Assembly (NCBI GenBank): GCA_044221335.1 | Contig: JBGAPI010000027.1 | Span: forward strand, 4,568 to 68,567 | Direction of reading: 5' to 3' | Source of the DNA: JBGAPI01 sp044221335 | GTDB taxonomy: Bacteria > Pseudomonadota > Gammaproteobacteria > Xanthomonadales > Ahniellaceae | DNA length: 64,000 bases | Shown here: positions 1-9,879 of the stretch, in pieces | How the letters are laid out: each line of letters opens with the position of its first letter | Position numbering within the stretch: position 1 is the stretch's first letter | Notes under the pieces: model-generated | Told to the model about the DNA's origin: nothing | The model's input: only the letters and a program-made list of their open reading frames with translations | Database searches by the model: none | Position numbers and translations under genes: made by a program

Positions 1-15
1 CATGCGGCAATGATA
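1..15 (-). promoter_or_regulatory. -10-like box and start codon of a gene cut by the left edge
   Basis: Read on the minus strand, TATCAT is followed by six bases and then an ATG that occupies the first three positions of the window. The gene itself lies outside. In related genomes trpF often follows truA, so trpF is the natural guess. That identity is inference, because only the start codon is visible. Confidence 0.3.
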
Positions 16-40
16 ATGGAGCGCGACGGTCCGCCGCTCG

Positions 41-814
41 TCACGAGCGGTCCGAAGCGGGCGAAGCGATGGCGAATCGCTCCGGGTAGCGAGGTCCCTC
101 GAACACCAGCCCGGTCGGCGGGGCGGTCGGGCCGGCGGCGTCGCGATCGCGGCCCGCCAGCAGCTCGGCGATCCAGCCGACCGGCCGCTCGCCGCGCCCG
201 ATCGGCAGCAGGCTGCCGACGATGTTGCGCACCATGTGGTGAAGGAAGGCGTTGGCCTCGATCACGAGGTCGACGACGTCGCCGTCGCGCACCAGCTCGG
301 CGCGGTCGACCCGCCGCATCGCGGTGTTGGCCTGGCAGGCGATCGCGCGGAACGCGGAGAAATCGTTCTCGCCGAGCAGCGCCTGCGCCGCTGAGGCCAT
401 CCGGGCGACATCCAGCGGCTGGCGCTCCCAGGTGACGTAGCGGGCCTCCAGCGCGGCGCGCACGGGGCGATTCAGGATCCGGTAGCGGTAGCGCCGCGCG
501 ACCGCGGAGAAGCGCGCGTGGAAGTCGTCGGGCATCTCCTTCGCCCAGCGGACGCACACCGTCGAGGGCAGCCGCGAATTGACCCCGAGCACCCAGGCCC
601 GCAACGAGCGCGTGGCCGGGCTGTCGAAGTGGACGACCTGGCAGCGTGCATGGACCCCGCTGTCGGTGCGCCCGGCACAAGTGACTTCGACGGGGTGGTC
701 GGCGACGAAGGACAGCGCCGCCTCCACCGCCGCCTGCACGCTGACGCCGTGCGACAGCCGCTGCCAGCCGAGGAAGTCGGTGCCGTCGTATTCGATGCCG
801 AGGGCGTAGCGCAT
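41..814 (-). CDS. truA: tRNA pseudouridine(38-40) synthase TruA
   Basis: TruA converts uridines 38-40 of the tRNA anticodon arm to pseudouridine. The 257-residue protein starts MRYALGIEYDGTDFLGWQ, the usual N-terminus of the family. It carries the catalytic motif AGRTDSGVHA with the nucleophile Asp at about residue 51. A later FLHHMVRNIVG segment is typical of the second half of the fold. The frame stays open upstream to about 1279, but that extension is repeat-derived and unlike the family, so the ATG at 814 is chosen. The gene lies downstream of fimV on the same strand, separated from it by a terminator-like hairpin and a GAGGGCT repeat, so it probably has its own promoter. Confidence 0.95.
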   Translation of the reverse strand: MRYALGIEYDGTDFLGWQRLSHGVSVQAAVEAALSFVADHPVEVTCAGRTDSGVHARCQVVHFDSPATRSLRAWVLGVNSRLPSTVCVRWAKEMPDDFHARFSAVARRYRYRILNRPVRAALEARYVTWERQPLDVARMASAAQALLGENDFSAFRAIACQANTAMRRVDRAELVRDGDVVDLVIEANAFLHHMVRNIVGSLLPIGRGERPVGWIAELLAGRDRDAAGPTAPPTGLVFEGPRYPERFAIASPASDRS

Positions 815-823
815 GGGGGGATC

Positions 824-851
824 GAGGGCTGAGGGCTGAGGGCTGAGGGCT
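824..851. repeat. (GAGGGCT)4 heptamer repeat
   Basis: Four perfect tandem copies of GAGGGCT lie just upstream of the truA start. A degenerate stretch of the same heptamer occurs at 45600-45654 upstream of tgt, so this is a dispersed simple repeat and not a truA-specific site. Confidence 0.85.
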
Positions 852-965
852 GGAAAAACTGGGGCGCGGCTAGAGTCGAAGGGTGCGCCCTGGCGCACCG
901 GCCCTTCAAGCCCGGAGGCCCGCGATGCGACCTCCGTGGCCGCAAGCGCAGCGCGGGGGACGCAC

Positions 966-998
966 CAAAAGCGAAAGGCCGGCAGTGCCGGCCTTTCG
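966..998 (-). terminator. Rho-independent terminator after fimV
   Basis: On the minus strand the arms CGAAAGGCCGG and CCGGCCTTTCG form a perfect stem, followed by GCTTTTGG. It starts 23 bases past the fimV stop codon. Confidence 0.65.
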
Positions 999-1020
999 AT
1001 CACTGCGGAAGCGGGTCGGC

Positions 1021-3681
1021 TCAGCCGACCTCGGCGAGCATCCGACGCGCCTCTTCCTGCTGGTGGGACGATCCTTCGCCGAGGACTTCCTGCAGCATGC
1101 TGCGCGCGCCTTCGGCGTCGCCCATGTCGAGGTAGGCCCGGGCGAGGTCGAGCTTCGTGCGCACGGCGTCCTCGCCGACCAGGAAGTTCTCCGGCGGAGA
1201 ATTCGCCTCGGCGTAGTCGTGACGCGGGGCCGGAGCGGGCGCGCTGCGGACCGGCGGCGGCAACGACTCCGGCTCCCACATCGGCTCCGGCAGCGCCGTG
1301 TCGGTCAGCTCCAGCGACGGCAGGTCCGGCTCCGTGACGTGGGTCGCGTGCACCTTCGGCTCATCGACCAGGTTGAAGTCGAAGCCTTCCGGCTCGGCCA
1401 TCGGCGCGGGTTCGGCGTACCGCGGGGGCGCCGGTGGAGCGGCGAACTCGAGAGTCGGCTCGTAGGCCGGTGCCGGGGCCGGCGCCGGGCTGCGCGCCGC
1501 CATGTCGAAATCCCACTCCTGCCGCACGGGCGGAGCGACGTAGGGTTCCGGCGTCGTCTCGGTCGGATACGGCTCGAACAGGTTGTTGTGCGGCGCCAGT
1601 TCGCGGCCCATCTCCGAGGCCCGCTGCCAGGCCGGGACGGCCGGGTTGCTGACCTGGGTGAACATCGCCTCGGCTGCCGCCTCGAACTTGTCGACGTCGC
1701 TGTGCGAGTAGTAGTGGCGCAGCAGGTCGAGGTGCGAATCGAGGTCGGTCGGGTCGCCGGCGAGCTGCTGCAGCAGCTGGTGCTCCGCGTCGTTGCCGGT
1801 CACCTGGTGCTCGTCCATCGCCGCGTCGGCGGACGCGAACACCTGGCCGGCGTACGGCGCCGGAGCGGCCGGCGCCAGCGGTGCGCCAGCCGAAGGCTTC
1901 TTCTTGCGCAGCAGGCCGACGGCCATCACGCCACCGAGCAGCGCGATGCCGAGACCGACGACGGCCACCCAGGGACTCTTCCAGATCGGCACTTCTTCCT
2001 GCACGGGCTCGATCGGGCTGGTGGTCGCGGCCTCCGGCGAGGGCGCCGGCGCGGTCGTCGAGCTGCTGCTCGACGACGACGGCGTCGTGCTGCTGCTGGA
2101 CGCCGGAGCGGTCGCGCTGGAACTCGGCGGCGTCGTGCTGCTGGTCGGGGAACTGCTGGAACCGTCCGGCGGGGTCGAGCTGCTCGACGATTCCGGCGTC
2201 GTGGACGACGACGGGGCGGTCGTGCTGGAGCTCGTCGGGGTCGAAGCCGACGACGATGGCACGTTCGGCGAGGTGGTCGACGACGGCAGCACCGTACTGC
2301 TGTTCGGAGACGGCGGAGTCAGCGGCGAGCTGGTCGAACTGGTCGACGTGGCGCTGCTCGACGGCGCAGCGCTGCTCGACGGCGTGGCGCTGCTGGCACT
2401 CGGCGACGCGCTGGCGCCGTTCGCCTTGGCCTTGTCGAGTTCCTTCTTCTGCTGCTCCGCCTGCTCGCGCATCTGCTTCAGCTGGCGGTTGAGCTCGGCG
2501 ATCTCGCTGTTCTTCGCGTCGATCAGCGCCTCGCTCTTGGTCTTGATGCTTTCGAGGGCGGTCAGTCGCGACTTGAGGTCGGTGATCTGGCTGTCGCGCG
2601 ACTTCAGTTCCTCTTCCTTGCGCTTCAGCTCGGCCTGCGCGGCGGCGCTGGTGTCGGTTCCGCCGGCGACGCCGGACTTCGACGAGCTCGACTTCGCGCT
2701 GCCGTCGGACGGCGGCAACACCGACAGGTGCGCGTCGCTCGGCGTCGACGAGCTCGACTTCGTCGAGCTGCTCTTCGTCGACGTCGGGCTGGCGGTCTCC
2801 GCGACCGTCGGCCGGGTGGTCGGGGTCGGAACCGGTGCCGGCGCGTTCGACTGCGCCGCGATCTCGGCGCGCGCGGCGGACGGGCTGGTGGCGCGGATCT
2901 CGTCGACGCCGGGGATGCGCAGGATGGCGCCGCGCTTCAGCTGGTTGACGTTGTTGTTGGAGAAGGCGTTCGGATTGGCCTTCTGGATCGCCACCATCAT
3001 CTGGTTGACGTCGACGCTGGCGTCCGGCTTGGTCGCGTTGGCGATTTCCCACAGGGTCTCGCCGGTCGCGACCGGCCCGTACTCGCCGGGGGCCGCGTTG
3101 CTGCCGCCGGGAATCTTCGGCGGCTCGGACGACGACGGAGCGCTGGAGGACGACGACGTCGACGGCGCGGCCGCGACCGCTACCGGTGCGCTGGTGCTCT
3201 GCGGCATCGGCTCCGTCCGGGCCGGGACCGGTTCCGGCGCAGCCGTGGCGATCGGCGTCGCCGGCGCGTTGACGATGGCCGGCGCGACCACCGGCGGATC
3301 GAGCAGCACGCTGTATTCGCGCAGCATGCGGCCCTTGCTCCAGTCGGCGGAGATCAGGAATCCGAGCACCGGTTCCTTGATCGGCTCCTCGCTGGTCACG
3401 TGGATGACGCTGCGGCCGCGGGCATCCTTCAGCAGCTGGAAGTCCAGCGGAGCGTGCAGGGCCGACAGGTCGGCGCCCACGCGGTTGAACTCCTCCGCGG
3501 TCGCAAGCTGGACCTTCAGCGCGGCGGCCTCGTCCGGCGTCGACTCGGTGATCGGAATGTCGGCGACCAGGGGTTGGTTGAGGCCCGAGTGAACCTCGAT
3601 CGGGCCGAGGCCGAGCGCCCAGGCATTCGTGGTTCCCAGCGCCAGCGCGATGGCGAGCGGTAAGGAAAGACGCTGATTCAT
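1021..3681 (-). CDS. fimV: FimV/HubP-type peptidoglycan-binding polar hub protein
   Basis: FimV-family proteins sit in the inner membrane at the cell pole and are needed for type IV pilus assembly and twitching. The 886-residue protein has a signal peptide (MNQRLSLPLAIALALG...AWA), then the beta-rich N-terminal FimV region ending near 'LLDPP'. A LysM domain follows at about 200-258 (GETLWEIA...NQLKRGAILRIP), then a coiled coil at about 343-418. A Ser/Thr/Pro tract covers about 424-550, a single membrane helix about 567-592 (WVAVVGLGIALLGGVMAVGLL). A long acidic cytoplasmic part ends in the conserved FimV C-terminal domain (TKLDLARAYLDMGD...ARRMLAEVG). The ATG at 3681 is preferred over an upstream in-frame one because it begins the signal peptide. 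The Ser-rich tract is unusually pure and may vary in length between strains. Confidence 0.93.
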   Translation of the reverse strand: MNQRLSLPLAIALALGTTNAWALGLGPIEVHSGLNQPLVADIPITESTPDEAAALKVQLATAEEFNRVGADLSALHAPLDFQLLKDARGRSVIHVTSEEPIKEPVLGFLISADWSKGRMLREYSVLLDPPVVAPAIVNAPATPIATAAPEPVPARTEPMPQSTSAPVAVAAAPSTSSSSSAPSSSEPPKIPGGSNAAPGEYGPVATGETLWEIANATKPDASVDVNQMMVAIQKANPNAFSNNNVNQLKRGAILRIPGVDEIRATSPSAARAEIAAQSNAPAPVPTPTTRPTVAETASPTSTKSSSTKSSSSTPSDAHLSVLPPSDGSAKSSSSKSGVAGGTDTSAAAQAELKRKEEELKSRDSQITDLKSRLTALESIKTKSEALIDAKNSEIAELNRQLKQMREQAEQQKKELDKAKANGASASPSASSATPSSSAAPSSSATSTSSTSSPLTPPSPNSSTVLPSSTTSPNVPSSSASTPTSSSTTAPSSSTTPESSSSSTPPDGSSSSPTSSTTPPSSSATAPASSSSTTPSSSSSSSTTAPAPSPEAATTSPIEPVQEEVPIWKSPWVAVVGLGIALLGGVMAVGLLRKKKPSAGAPLAPAAPAPYAGQVFASADAAMDEHQVTGNDAEHQLLQQLAGDPTDLDSHLDLLRHYYSHSDVDKFEAAAEAMFTQVSNPAVPAWQRASEMGRELAPHNNLFEPYPTETTPEPYVAPPVRQEWDFDMAARSPAPAPAPAYEPTLEFAAPPAPPRYAEPAPMAEPEGFDFNLVDEPKVHATHVTEPDLPSLELTDTALPEPMWEPESLPPPVRSAPAPAPRHDYAEANSPPENFLVGEDAVRTKLDLARAYLDMGDAEGARSMLQEVLGEGSSHQQEEARRMLAEVG

Positions 3682-3786
3682 CGTGTTGCCCCCACAGGCA
3701 ATTTCGAACAGCAAATCGATGGTTCGGTCGGTCGTTTCGGCCCCTGCAACCTAGAAACGTCCTTATGACTCCGACCTAACTATAGA

Positions 3787-4812
<1,026 letters not shown>

Positions 4813-4936
4813 GTGCCTTTCCGTCTCGGGAGTCGTGATGTCGACCGCGGCAGCGCGCCTGTGTGGGCAGGCGCGATCCGCGGGCGAACGGCGATCACAG
4901 CAAACGCCGTCCGGGAAAGGTAATGACTTTGCGGGA

Positions 4937-4975
4937 TGAACGAACGCAAGCGTGGGCCGCGCCCGCGTTCGTTCA
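4937..4975. repeat. 11-bp inverted repeat between asd and aroC
   Basis: TGAACGAACGC and GCGTTCGTTCA form a perfect 11-bp inverted repeat with a 17-base GC-rich loop, about 125 bases upstream of the asd start. It could be an operator or an RNA hairpin. No second copy was noticed in the window. Confidence 0.5.
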
Positions 4976-5101
4976 CAAATCGACCCGACGGAGCGCCGAC
5001 GGTGCCGCGGTCCGTCCTACGCAGCGCCTACGAGCCTCCGCGCCCTGGAGACACGTTGTCCGCCAGGCCCTGATGCGCGTCGTGCAACGCGCTTCGTCGA
5101 C

Positions 5102-6217
5102 TCACCGCTCGTCGTGATGACGATCGAAACCGGCGGGTACGCGGGGACCGGGGTCTGCGACATCGCCGCATTGGGCACGATGGCGAAGCATCTGGTCCAT
5201 CAGCACCAGCGCCAACATCGCCTCGGCGATCGGGGTGGCGCGGATGCCGACCACGGGGTCGTGGCGGCCGTGGGTCACGACTTCGACCTCGGTGCCGGAC
5301 GTGTCGACGCCTCGCCCCGGCAGGCGGATGCTGGCCGCGGGCTTGATCGCGATCGTCGCACGGACGACCTGGCCGGTGGAGATGCCGCCGAGGATGCCGC
5401 CCGCATGGTTCGACAGGAAACCGTCCGGCGTCATTTCGTCCCGATGCTCGGTGCCGCGCTGGGTGACGCAGCCGTAGCCGTCGCCGATCTCGACGCCGCG
5501 CACCGCGTTGATGCTCATCAGTGCGGCGGCCAGTTCACCGTCGAGCTTGCCGTAGATCGGCTCGCCGAGGCCCACCGGCACGCCGTGCGCCTCGACCGTG
5601 ACCTTGGCGCCGATCGAGTCGCCAGACTTCCGCAGGGAATCGACGAACGCTTCGAGTTCGCCGATTCCGTCCGGGTCGGGCCAGAAGAACGGGGTGGCTT
5701 CGACGAAGGACCAGTCCCAGCGCGTGGGAACCAGGGGGCCCAGCTGCGAAAGGCAGCCGCGCACCGTGATCCCGCGTTCACCCAGCCATTTCTTGGCGAT
5801 GACGCCTGCAGCCACCCTCATCGTGGTCTCGCGCGCCGACGAACGCCCGCCGCCGCGCGGATCGCGGATGCCGTACTTGCGCCAGTAGGTGTAGTCCGCA
5901 TGGCTGGGGCGGAAGCGGTCCTCGATGTTCGAATAGTCCTTGCTGCGCTGGTCGGTGTTGCGGATGAGCAGCGCGATCGGGGTGCCGGTGGTCCTGCCCC
6001 GGTAGACGCCGGACAGGATCTCGACCCGATCCTCCTCGCGCCGCTGCGAGGTGTGGCGCGAGCGGCCGGTGGCGCGGCGTTCCAGGTCCGGCGCGAACTC
6101 GGCCTCGTCGATCGGCAGTCCCGGCGGGCAGCCGTCGATCACGCAGCCGATCGCCGGACCGTGGCTCTCGCCGAAGGTGGTGACGGTGAACAGCTTGCCG
6201 AAGGAATTGCTGCTCAT
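5102..6217 (-). CDS. aroC: Chorismate synthase
   Basis: AroC turns 5-enolpyruvylshikimate-3-phosphate into chorismate, the last shared step of aromatic amino-acid synthesis, using reduced FMN. The 371-residue protein shows the N-terminal signature GESHGPAIGCVIDGCPPG, the RATGRSRHTSQRREEDRVEILSG type of segment, and the RDPRGGGRSSARET motif. The ATG at 6217 overlaps the prmB stop by four bases (ATGA), so the two genes are translationally coupled. The C-terminus runs slightly beyond the usual end with a polar tail. This prmB–aroC–asd–fimV–truA order is what I know from Xanthomonas relatives. Confidence 0.96.
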   Translation of the reverse strand: MSSNSFGKLFTVTTFGESHGPAIGCVIDGCPPGLPIDEAEFAPDLERRATGRSRHTSQRREEDRVEILSGVYRGRTTGTPIALLIRNTDQRSKDYSNIEDRFRPSHADYTYWRKYGIRDPRGGGRSSARETTMRVAAGVIAKKWLGERGITVRGCLSQLGPLVPTRWDWSFVEATPFFWPDPDGIGELEAFVDSLRKSGDSIGAKVTVEAHGVPVGLGEPIYGKLDGELAAALMSINAVRGVEIGDGYGCVTQRGTEHRDEMTPDGFLSNHAGGILGGISTGQVVRATIAIKPAASIRLPGRGVDTSGTEVEVVTHGRHDPVVGIRATPIAEAMLALVLMDQMLRHRAQCGDVADPGPRVPAGFDRHHDER

Positions 6218-7200
6218 CGGCGGCGCGGACCGCGCTGGCGCGAGGCGGCGCGGCGGCGCGCGGTGCGACGCGAGGGCTTGAGGCCCACCCGCTTTGCGCA
6301 CTCGGCGCGGATCGCCTCGGCATGCGCGACGAGGTCCGCCCGCTCGGCGACGAACACGCCCATCTGCCCGACCTTGAACTCGACCCACGCCAGCGGCAGC
6401 TGCGGCAGCAGCTCGACCAGGGCGCGCTCGGACTCGCCGACCTCGCAGACCAGCAGGCCGTTGTCGGTCAGGTGATCCGGGCTGTCGGCGAGGATGCGCA
6501 GCGCCAGATCGAGGCCGTCGTCGCCGGCGATCAGGCCGAGCTCGGGTTCGTGGCGATATTCCCGCGGCAGGGCCGCGACCTCGTCGACCGTCACGTAGGG
6601 CGGATTCGTCACGATCAGGTCGTAGCGTTCGTCCTTCAGCGCGCCGAACAGGTCGGAGCGCAGCGTGCGGACGCGGTCGCCGACGTCGAAGTCGGCGATG
6701 TTCTCGGCCGCCAGCGCGAGGGCGGCCTCGGACAGATCGACCAGATCGACCTGCCAGTCCGGGTTGTGGATGGCCGTGGCGATGCCGATCGAGCCGCCGC
6801 CGCAGCACAGGTCCAGTACCCGCGCGACCGGCCGGCCGGCGAGCCAGGGCTCGAAGCCTTCGACGGTCAGCTCGGCGATCGGCGAGCGCGGCACCAAAGC
6901 GCGCTCGTCGGTCTTGAACTTGAGGCCCGCGAACCAGGCCTCGCCGGTGAGATAGCAGGCCGGCGTGCGGGTCCGCACGCGGCGCTCGAACAGCGCCAGC
7001 ACCCGCTTCTTCTCCGCCGCCGTCAGCCGCGCCGCACCGTAGACGGGACTGAGATCGTGCGGCAGCGACAGCGCCCACAGCGTGAGCTGGGTCGCCTCGT
7101 CCAGCGCGTTGTCGTAGCTGTGCCCGAAGCACAGCCCCGCGGAGGCGAACTGGGTGGCGCCGTAGCGGATGAGGTCGATGATGGTCTGCAGTTCTTTCAT
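6214..7200 (-). CDS. prmB: 50S ribosomal protein L3 N5-glutamine methyltransferase PrmB
   Basis: PrmB methylates a glutamine of ribosomal protein L3. The 328-residue protein has the SAM-binding motif VLDLCCGGGSIGIA at about 128-141 and the diagnostic TNPPYV at about 198-203, which contacts the glutamine amide. The N-terminal region MKELQTIIDLIRYGATQF and the segment FGHSYDNALDEA favour PrmB over the release-factor enzyme PrmC. The C-terminus ends in an Arg-rich tail that could touch rRNA. The frame stays open far upstream, but only the ATG at 7200 matches the family start. Confidence 0.93.
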   Translation of the reverse strand: MKELQTIIDLIRYGATQFASAGLCFGHSYDNALDEATQLTLWALSLPHDLSPVYGAARLTAAEKKRVLALFERRVRTRTPACYLTGEAWFAGLKFKTDERALVPRSPIAELTVEGFEPWLAGRPVARVLDLCCGGGSIGIATAIHNPDWQVDLVDLSEAALALAAENIADFDVGDRVRTLRSDLFGALKDERYDLIVTNPPYVTVDEVAALPREYRHEPELGLIAGDDGLDLALRILADSPDHLTDNGLLVCEVGESERALVELLPQLPLAWVEFKVGQMGVFVAERADLVAHAEAIRAECAKRVGLKPSRRTARRRAASRQRGPRRR

Positions 7201-7566
7201 TGCTCGCGGGATCTTGGGATGTTCGGCGATCACGGAGTATAGGGCCCAGGGCCCTGGGCCCAGTCCGACTGCGCGGGGTTGCGATCCGTCGCTCCGGAAG
7301 ATCCGAGACCGCGACCGCAGCGCGATGCGCCGGGAGGGTGGGCAGGGCAACGCCCGAAACCCTCGCCCGAAACCCACCGGGCCCTGGGCGCGTTCCGGCG
7401 ACGGATCATCGAAACGCGACCCACAAGGCCGCCCCGGGCGCTGCTCCAAGGCTTCCCCACCCCTGCCTTCCGGCCGTAGCGCCCCCTCCCCCGCCCCGCT
7501 ACGATCGCCCACCTTTTGCCCGCGGTTCGCCGCGGCCCGCACTTTCCTACCGACCCAGCCCTCGCC
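7201..7566. other. Divergent prmB/dcp intergenic region
   Basis: This 366-base gap has no credible gene. It holds a perfect 20-bp palindrome of GGGCCCAGGG type at 7242-7261. Beside it lies TATACT (7236-7241, minus strand), a good -10 for prmB with a leader of about 29 bases. TACGAT at 7500-7505 is a weaker -10 candidate for dcp. The GGGCCCA words recur at 23328-23355 and near 29730-29752. Confidence 0.45.
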
Positions 7567-9747
7567 ATGACCCGACCGCTCGTCCTCGCCATCGCCAGCG
7601 CGCTAGCCCTGGCCGCATGCGCCCACACCGCCAAGAACGAATCGACCATGACTCCGACCGCGACCGCGCAGCCGGCGCCGGCACCCGCGCCGGTAGCCGT
7701 CAACCCGTTCTTCGTCGCCTCGACCCTGCAGTTCCAGGCGCCGCCGTTCGACAAGATCAAGGACGAGCACTATCTCCCGGCCTTCGAGAAGGGCATGGCG
7801 GAGCAGAAGGACGAGATCGCCGCGATCGCCAACAACCCGCAGCCGGCGAGCTTCGCCAACACCATCGAGGCGATGGAGCGCTCGGGCGTGCTGCTGACCC
7901 GTGTCTCCAAGGTGTTCTTCAACCTGACCGAGTCGACCACCAGCGACGCGATCCAGAAGGTCCAGGCCGATGTCGCGCCGAAGCTCGCGGCCCACCAGGA
8001 CGCGATCGTGCTCGACGCCAAGCTCTTCGCCCGCGTGAAGTCGCTGTACGACCATCGCGACTCGCTCGGCCTCGATCCCGAGAGCCGCCGCGTCCTGGAG
8101 CGCTACTACGCCAACTTCGTCCGCAACGGCGCGCTGCTGTCGGAAGCCGACAAGACCCGCCTGCGCGCACTGAACGAGGAGCAGTCGAACCTGGTGACCC
8201 GGTTCCAGGAACGCGCGCTGAAGGACGTCAACGATTCCGCCCTGGTGATCGACCGCGTCGAGGACCTGAAAGGCCTGACCGAGGGCGACATCGCCTCGGC
8301 CGCCGAGGCCGCCAAGGCCCGCAAGCTCGATGGCAAGTGGGTGCTGCCGCTGCAGAACACCACCGGTCAGCCGATGATGGTCAAGCTGCAGAATCGCGCC
8401 GTGCGCGAGCGCCTGTTCCACGCCTCGACCTCGCGCGGCATCCGCGGCAACGACTACGACGAGAAGGCGATCATCGCCCGCCTCGCCAACCTGCGCGCCG
8501 AGCGCGCCAAGCTGCTCGGTTTCCCGGACCACGCGACCTACACGCTCGACGACCAGATGGCCAAGACCCCGGCCGCGGTGTCGAAGCTGCTCGACCAGAT
8601 GACCAAGGCGGCGGTCACCGCGGCCAATGCCCAGGCCAAGGAGATGCAGGAGCTGATCGACGCCGAGAAGGGCGGCTTCAAGCTCGCCGCCTGGGACTGG
8701 GAGTACTACGCAGAGAAGCTGCGCGCCAAGAAGTACGCGCTCGACGAGGAGCAGATCCGCCCCTACCTCGAGATGGACCGGGTGCTGAAGGACGGCGTGT
8801 TCTTCGCGGCCCATGAGCTCTACGGCCTCACCATCAAGGAGCGCAAGGATCTGCCGGTCTACCATCCGGACGTGCGCGTGTTCGAGGTGTTCGACGCCGA
8901 CGGCTCCTCGCTGGCGATCTTCTATGCCGACTACTACGCCCGCGAGTCCAAGCGCGGCGGCGCCTGGATGGATTCCTTCGTCGACCAGAGCGGCCTGTTC
9001 GGCACGCATCCGGTCATCGTGAACGTGCTCAACATCCCGAAGCCGGCCGCCGGCCAGCCGACGCTGTTGACCTTCGACGAGACCACCACCCTGTTCCACG
9101 AGTTCGGCCACGCGCTGCACGGACTGCTGTCGAACGTGAAGTACCCGTCGATCGCCGGCACCAACACGCCGCGCGACTTCGTCGAGTACCCGTCGCAGTT
9201 CAACGAGAACTGGGCCACCGAGTCGCGGGTGTTCGCCAACTACGCCCGCCACTACCAGACCGGCGCGCCGATGCCCGCCGAGCTGCTCGAGAAGATCAAG
9301 AAGGCCGACAAGTTCAACCAGGGCTACACCACCGGCGAATACCTCGCCGCGGCACTGCTCGACATGGACTGGCACTCGATCAAGCCGGGCCAGCCGGAGC
9401 AGGACGTGATCAAGTTCGAGGCGGCCTCGCTGAAGAAGCATGGCATCGACATGCCGGCGATCCCGCCGCGCTACCGCACCGGCTACTTCAACCACGTCTG
9501 GCCGGGCGGCTACTCGGCAGGCTACTACGCCTACATCTGGACCGCGGTGCTGGCGTCCGACTCCTACGAGTGGTTCAAGGAGCACGGCGGCATGACCCGC
9601 GAGAACGGCCAGTTCTTCCGCGACCATATCCTGTCGCGCGGCTACACCCAGGACTGCATGCCGATGTACGTCGCGTTCCGCGGCCACGAGCCGTCGGTCA
9701 ACGCGCTGCTGCAGAAGCGCGGCCTGAAGGCGGAAGGCAAGAAGTAG
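7567..9747 (+). CDS. dcp: M3-family peptidyl-dipeptidase, lipoprotein (Dcp-like)
   Basis: M3 zinc peptidases of the Dcp type remove dipeptides from peptide C-termini. The 726-residue protein starts with a lipoprotein signal (MTRPLVLAIASALALAAC), so it should be membrane-anchored on the periplasmic side. The zinc site FHEFGHALHG has His at about 511 and 515 and Glu at about 512. The neighbouring segments FVEYPSQFNENW and the C-terminal YIWTAVLASD.YEWF are typical of Dcp. An ATG further upstream in frame is rejected because it would bury the signal peptide. Transcription ends at a strong hairpin right after the stop. Confidence 0.92.
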   Translation: MTRPLVLAIASALALAACAHTAKNESTMTPTATAQPAPAPAPVAVNPFFVASTLQFQAPPFDKIKDEHYLPAFEKGMAEQKDEIAAIANNPQPASFANTIEAMERSGVLLTRVSKVFFNLTESTTSDAIQKVQADVAPKLAAHQDAIVLDAKLFARVKSLYDHRDSLGLDPESRRVLERYYANFVRNGALLSEADKTRLRALNEEQSNLVTRFQERALKDVNDSALVIDRVEDLKGLTEGDIASAAEAAKARKLDGKWVLPLQNTTGQPMMVKLQNRAVRERLFHASTSRGIRGNDYDEKAIIARLANLRAERAKLLGFPDHATYTLDDQMAKTPAAVSKLLDQMTKAAVTAANAQAKEMQELIDAEKGGFKLAAWDWEYYAEKLRAKKYALDEEQIRPYLEMDRVLKDGVFFAAHELYGLTIKERKDLPVYHPDVRVFEVFDADGSSLAIFYADYYARESKRGGAWMDSFVDQSGLFGTHPVIVNVLNIPKPAAGQPTLLTFDETTTLFHEFGHALHGLLSNVKYPSIAGTNTPRDFVEYPSQFNENWATESRVFANYARHYQTGAPMPAELLEKIKKADKFNQGYTTGEYLAAALLDMDWHSIKPGQPEQDVIKFEAASLKKHGIDMPAIPPRYRTGYFNHVWPGGYSAGYYAYIWTAVLASDSYEWFKEHGGMTRENGQFFRDHILSRGYTQDCMPMYVAFRGHEPSVNALLQKRGLKAEGKK

Positions 9748-9766
9748 TCGGGTTCTCCCGTGTCGC

Positions 9767-9800
9767 AACGAGGCCGCCTTCGGGCGGCCTCGTTTTTTTT
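9767..9800 (+). terminator. Strong Rho-independent terminator after dcp
   Basis: Arms AACGAGGCCGCC and GGCGGCCTCGTT enclose a TTCG loop and run into eight T residues, 20 bases past the dcp stop. Confidence 0.92.
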
Positions 9801-9867
9801 CGGAACGGACAATGAGCCCGGAGCCCTGCGCGCCACCCGGGGCCCATAGGGGGCAGCCCGCGCCCCC

Positions 9868-9873
9868 TACACT
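9868..9873 (+). promoter_or_regulatory. -10 box TACACT six bases before the nhaD start
   Basis: TACACT, then CGCGCC, then ATG. There is no ribosome-binding site. The spacing puts the expected transcription start on the ATG, so a leaderless message is likely. Confidence 0.5.
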
Positions 9874-9879
9874 CGCGCC

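Noticed and set aside
883..3663. Long open frame of about 926 codons on the plus strand opposite fimV
   Set aside because: The translation is Arg/Gly-rich with no domains, and it lies wholly antisense to fimV. It is a high-GC shadow frame.
4813..5101. Riboswitch or attenuator upstream of asd
   Set aside because: An inverted repeat is present, but I see no conserved lysine-riboswitch features and no leader peptide rich in Lys, Thr or Met codons.
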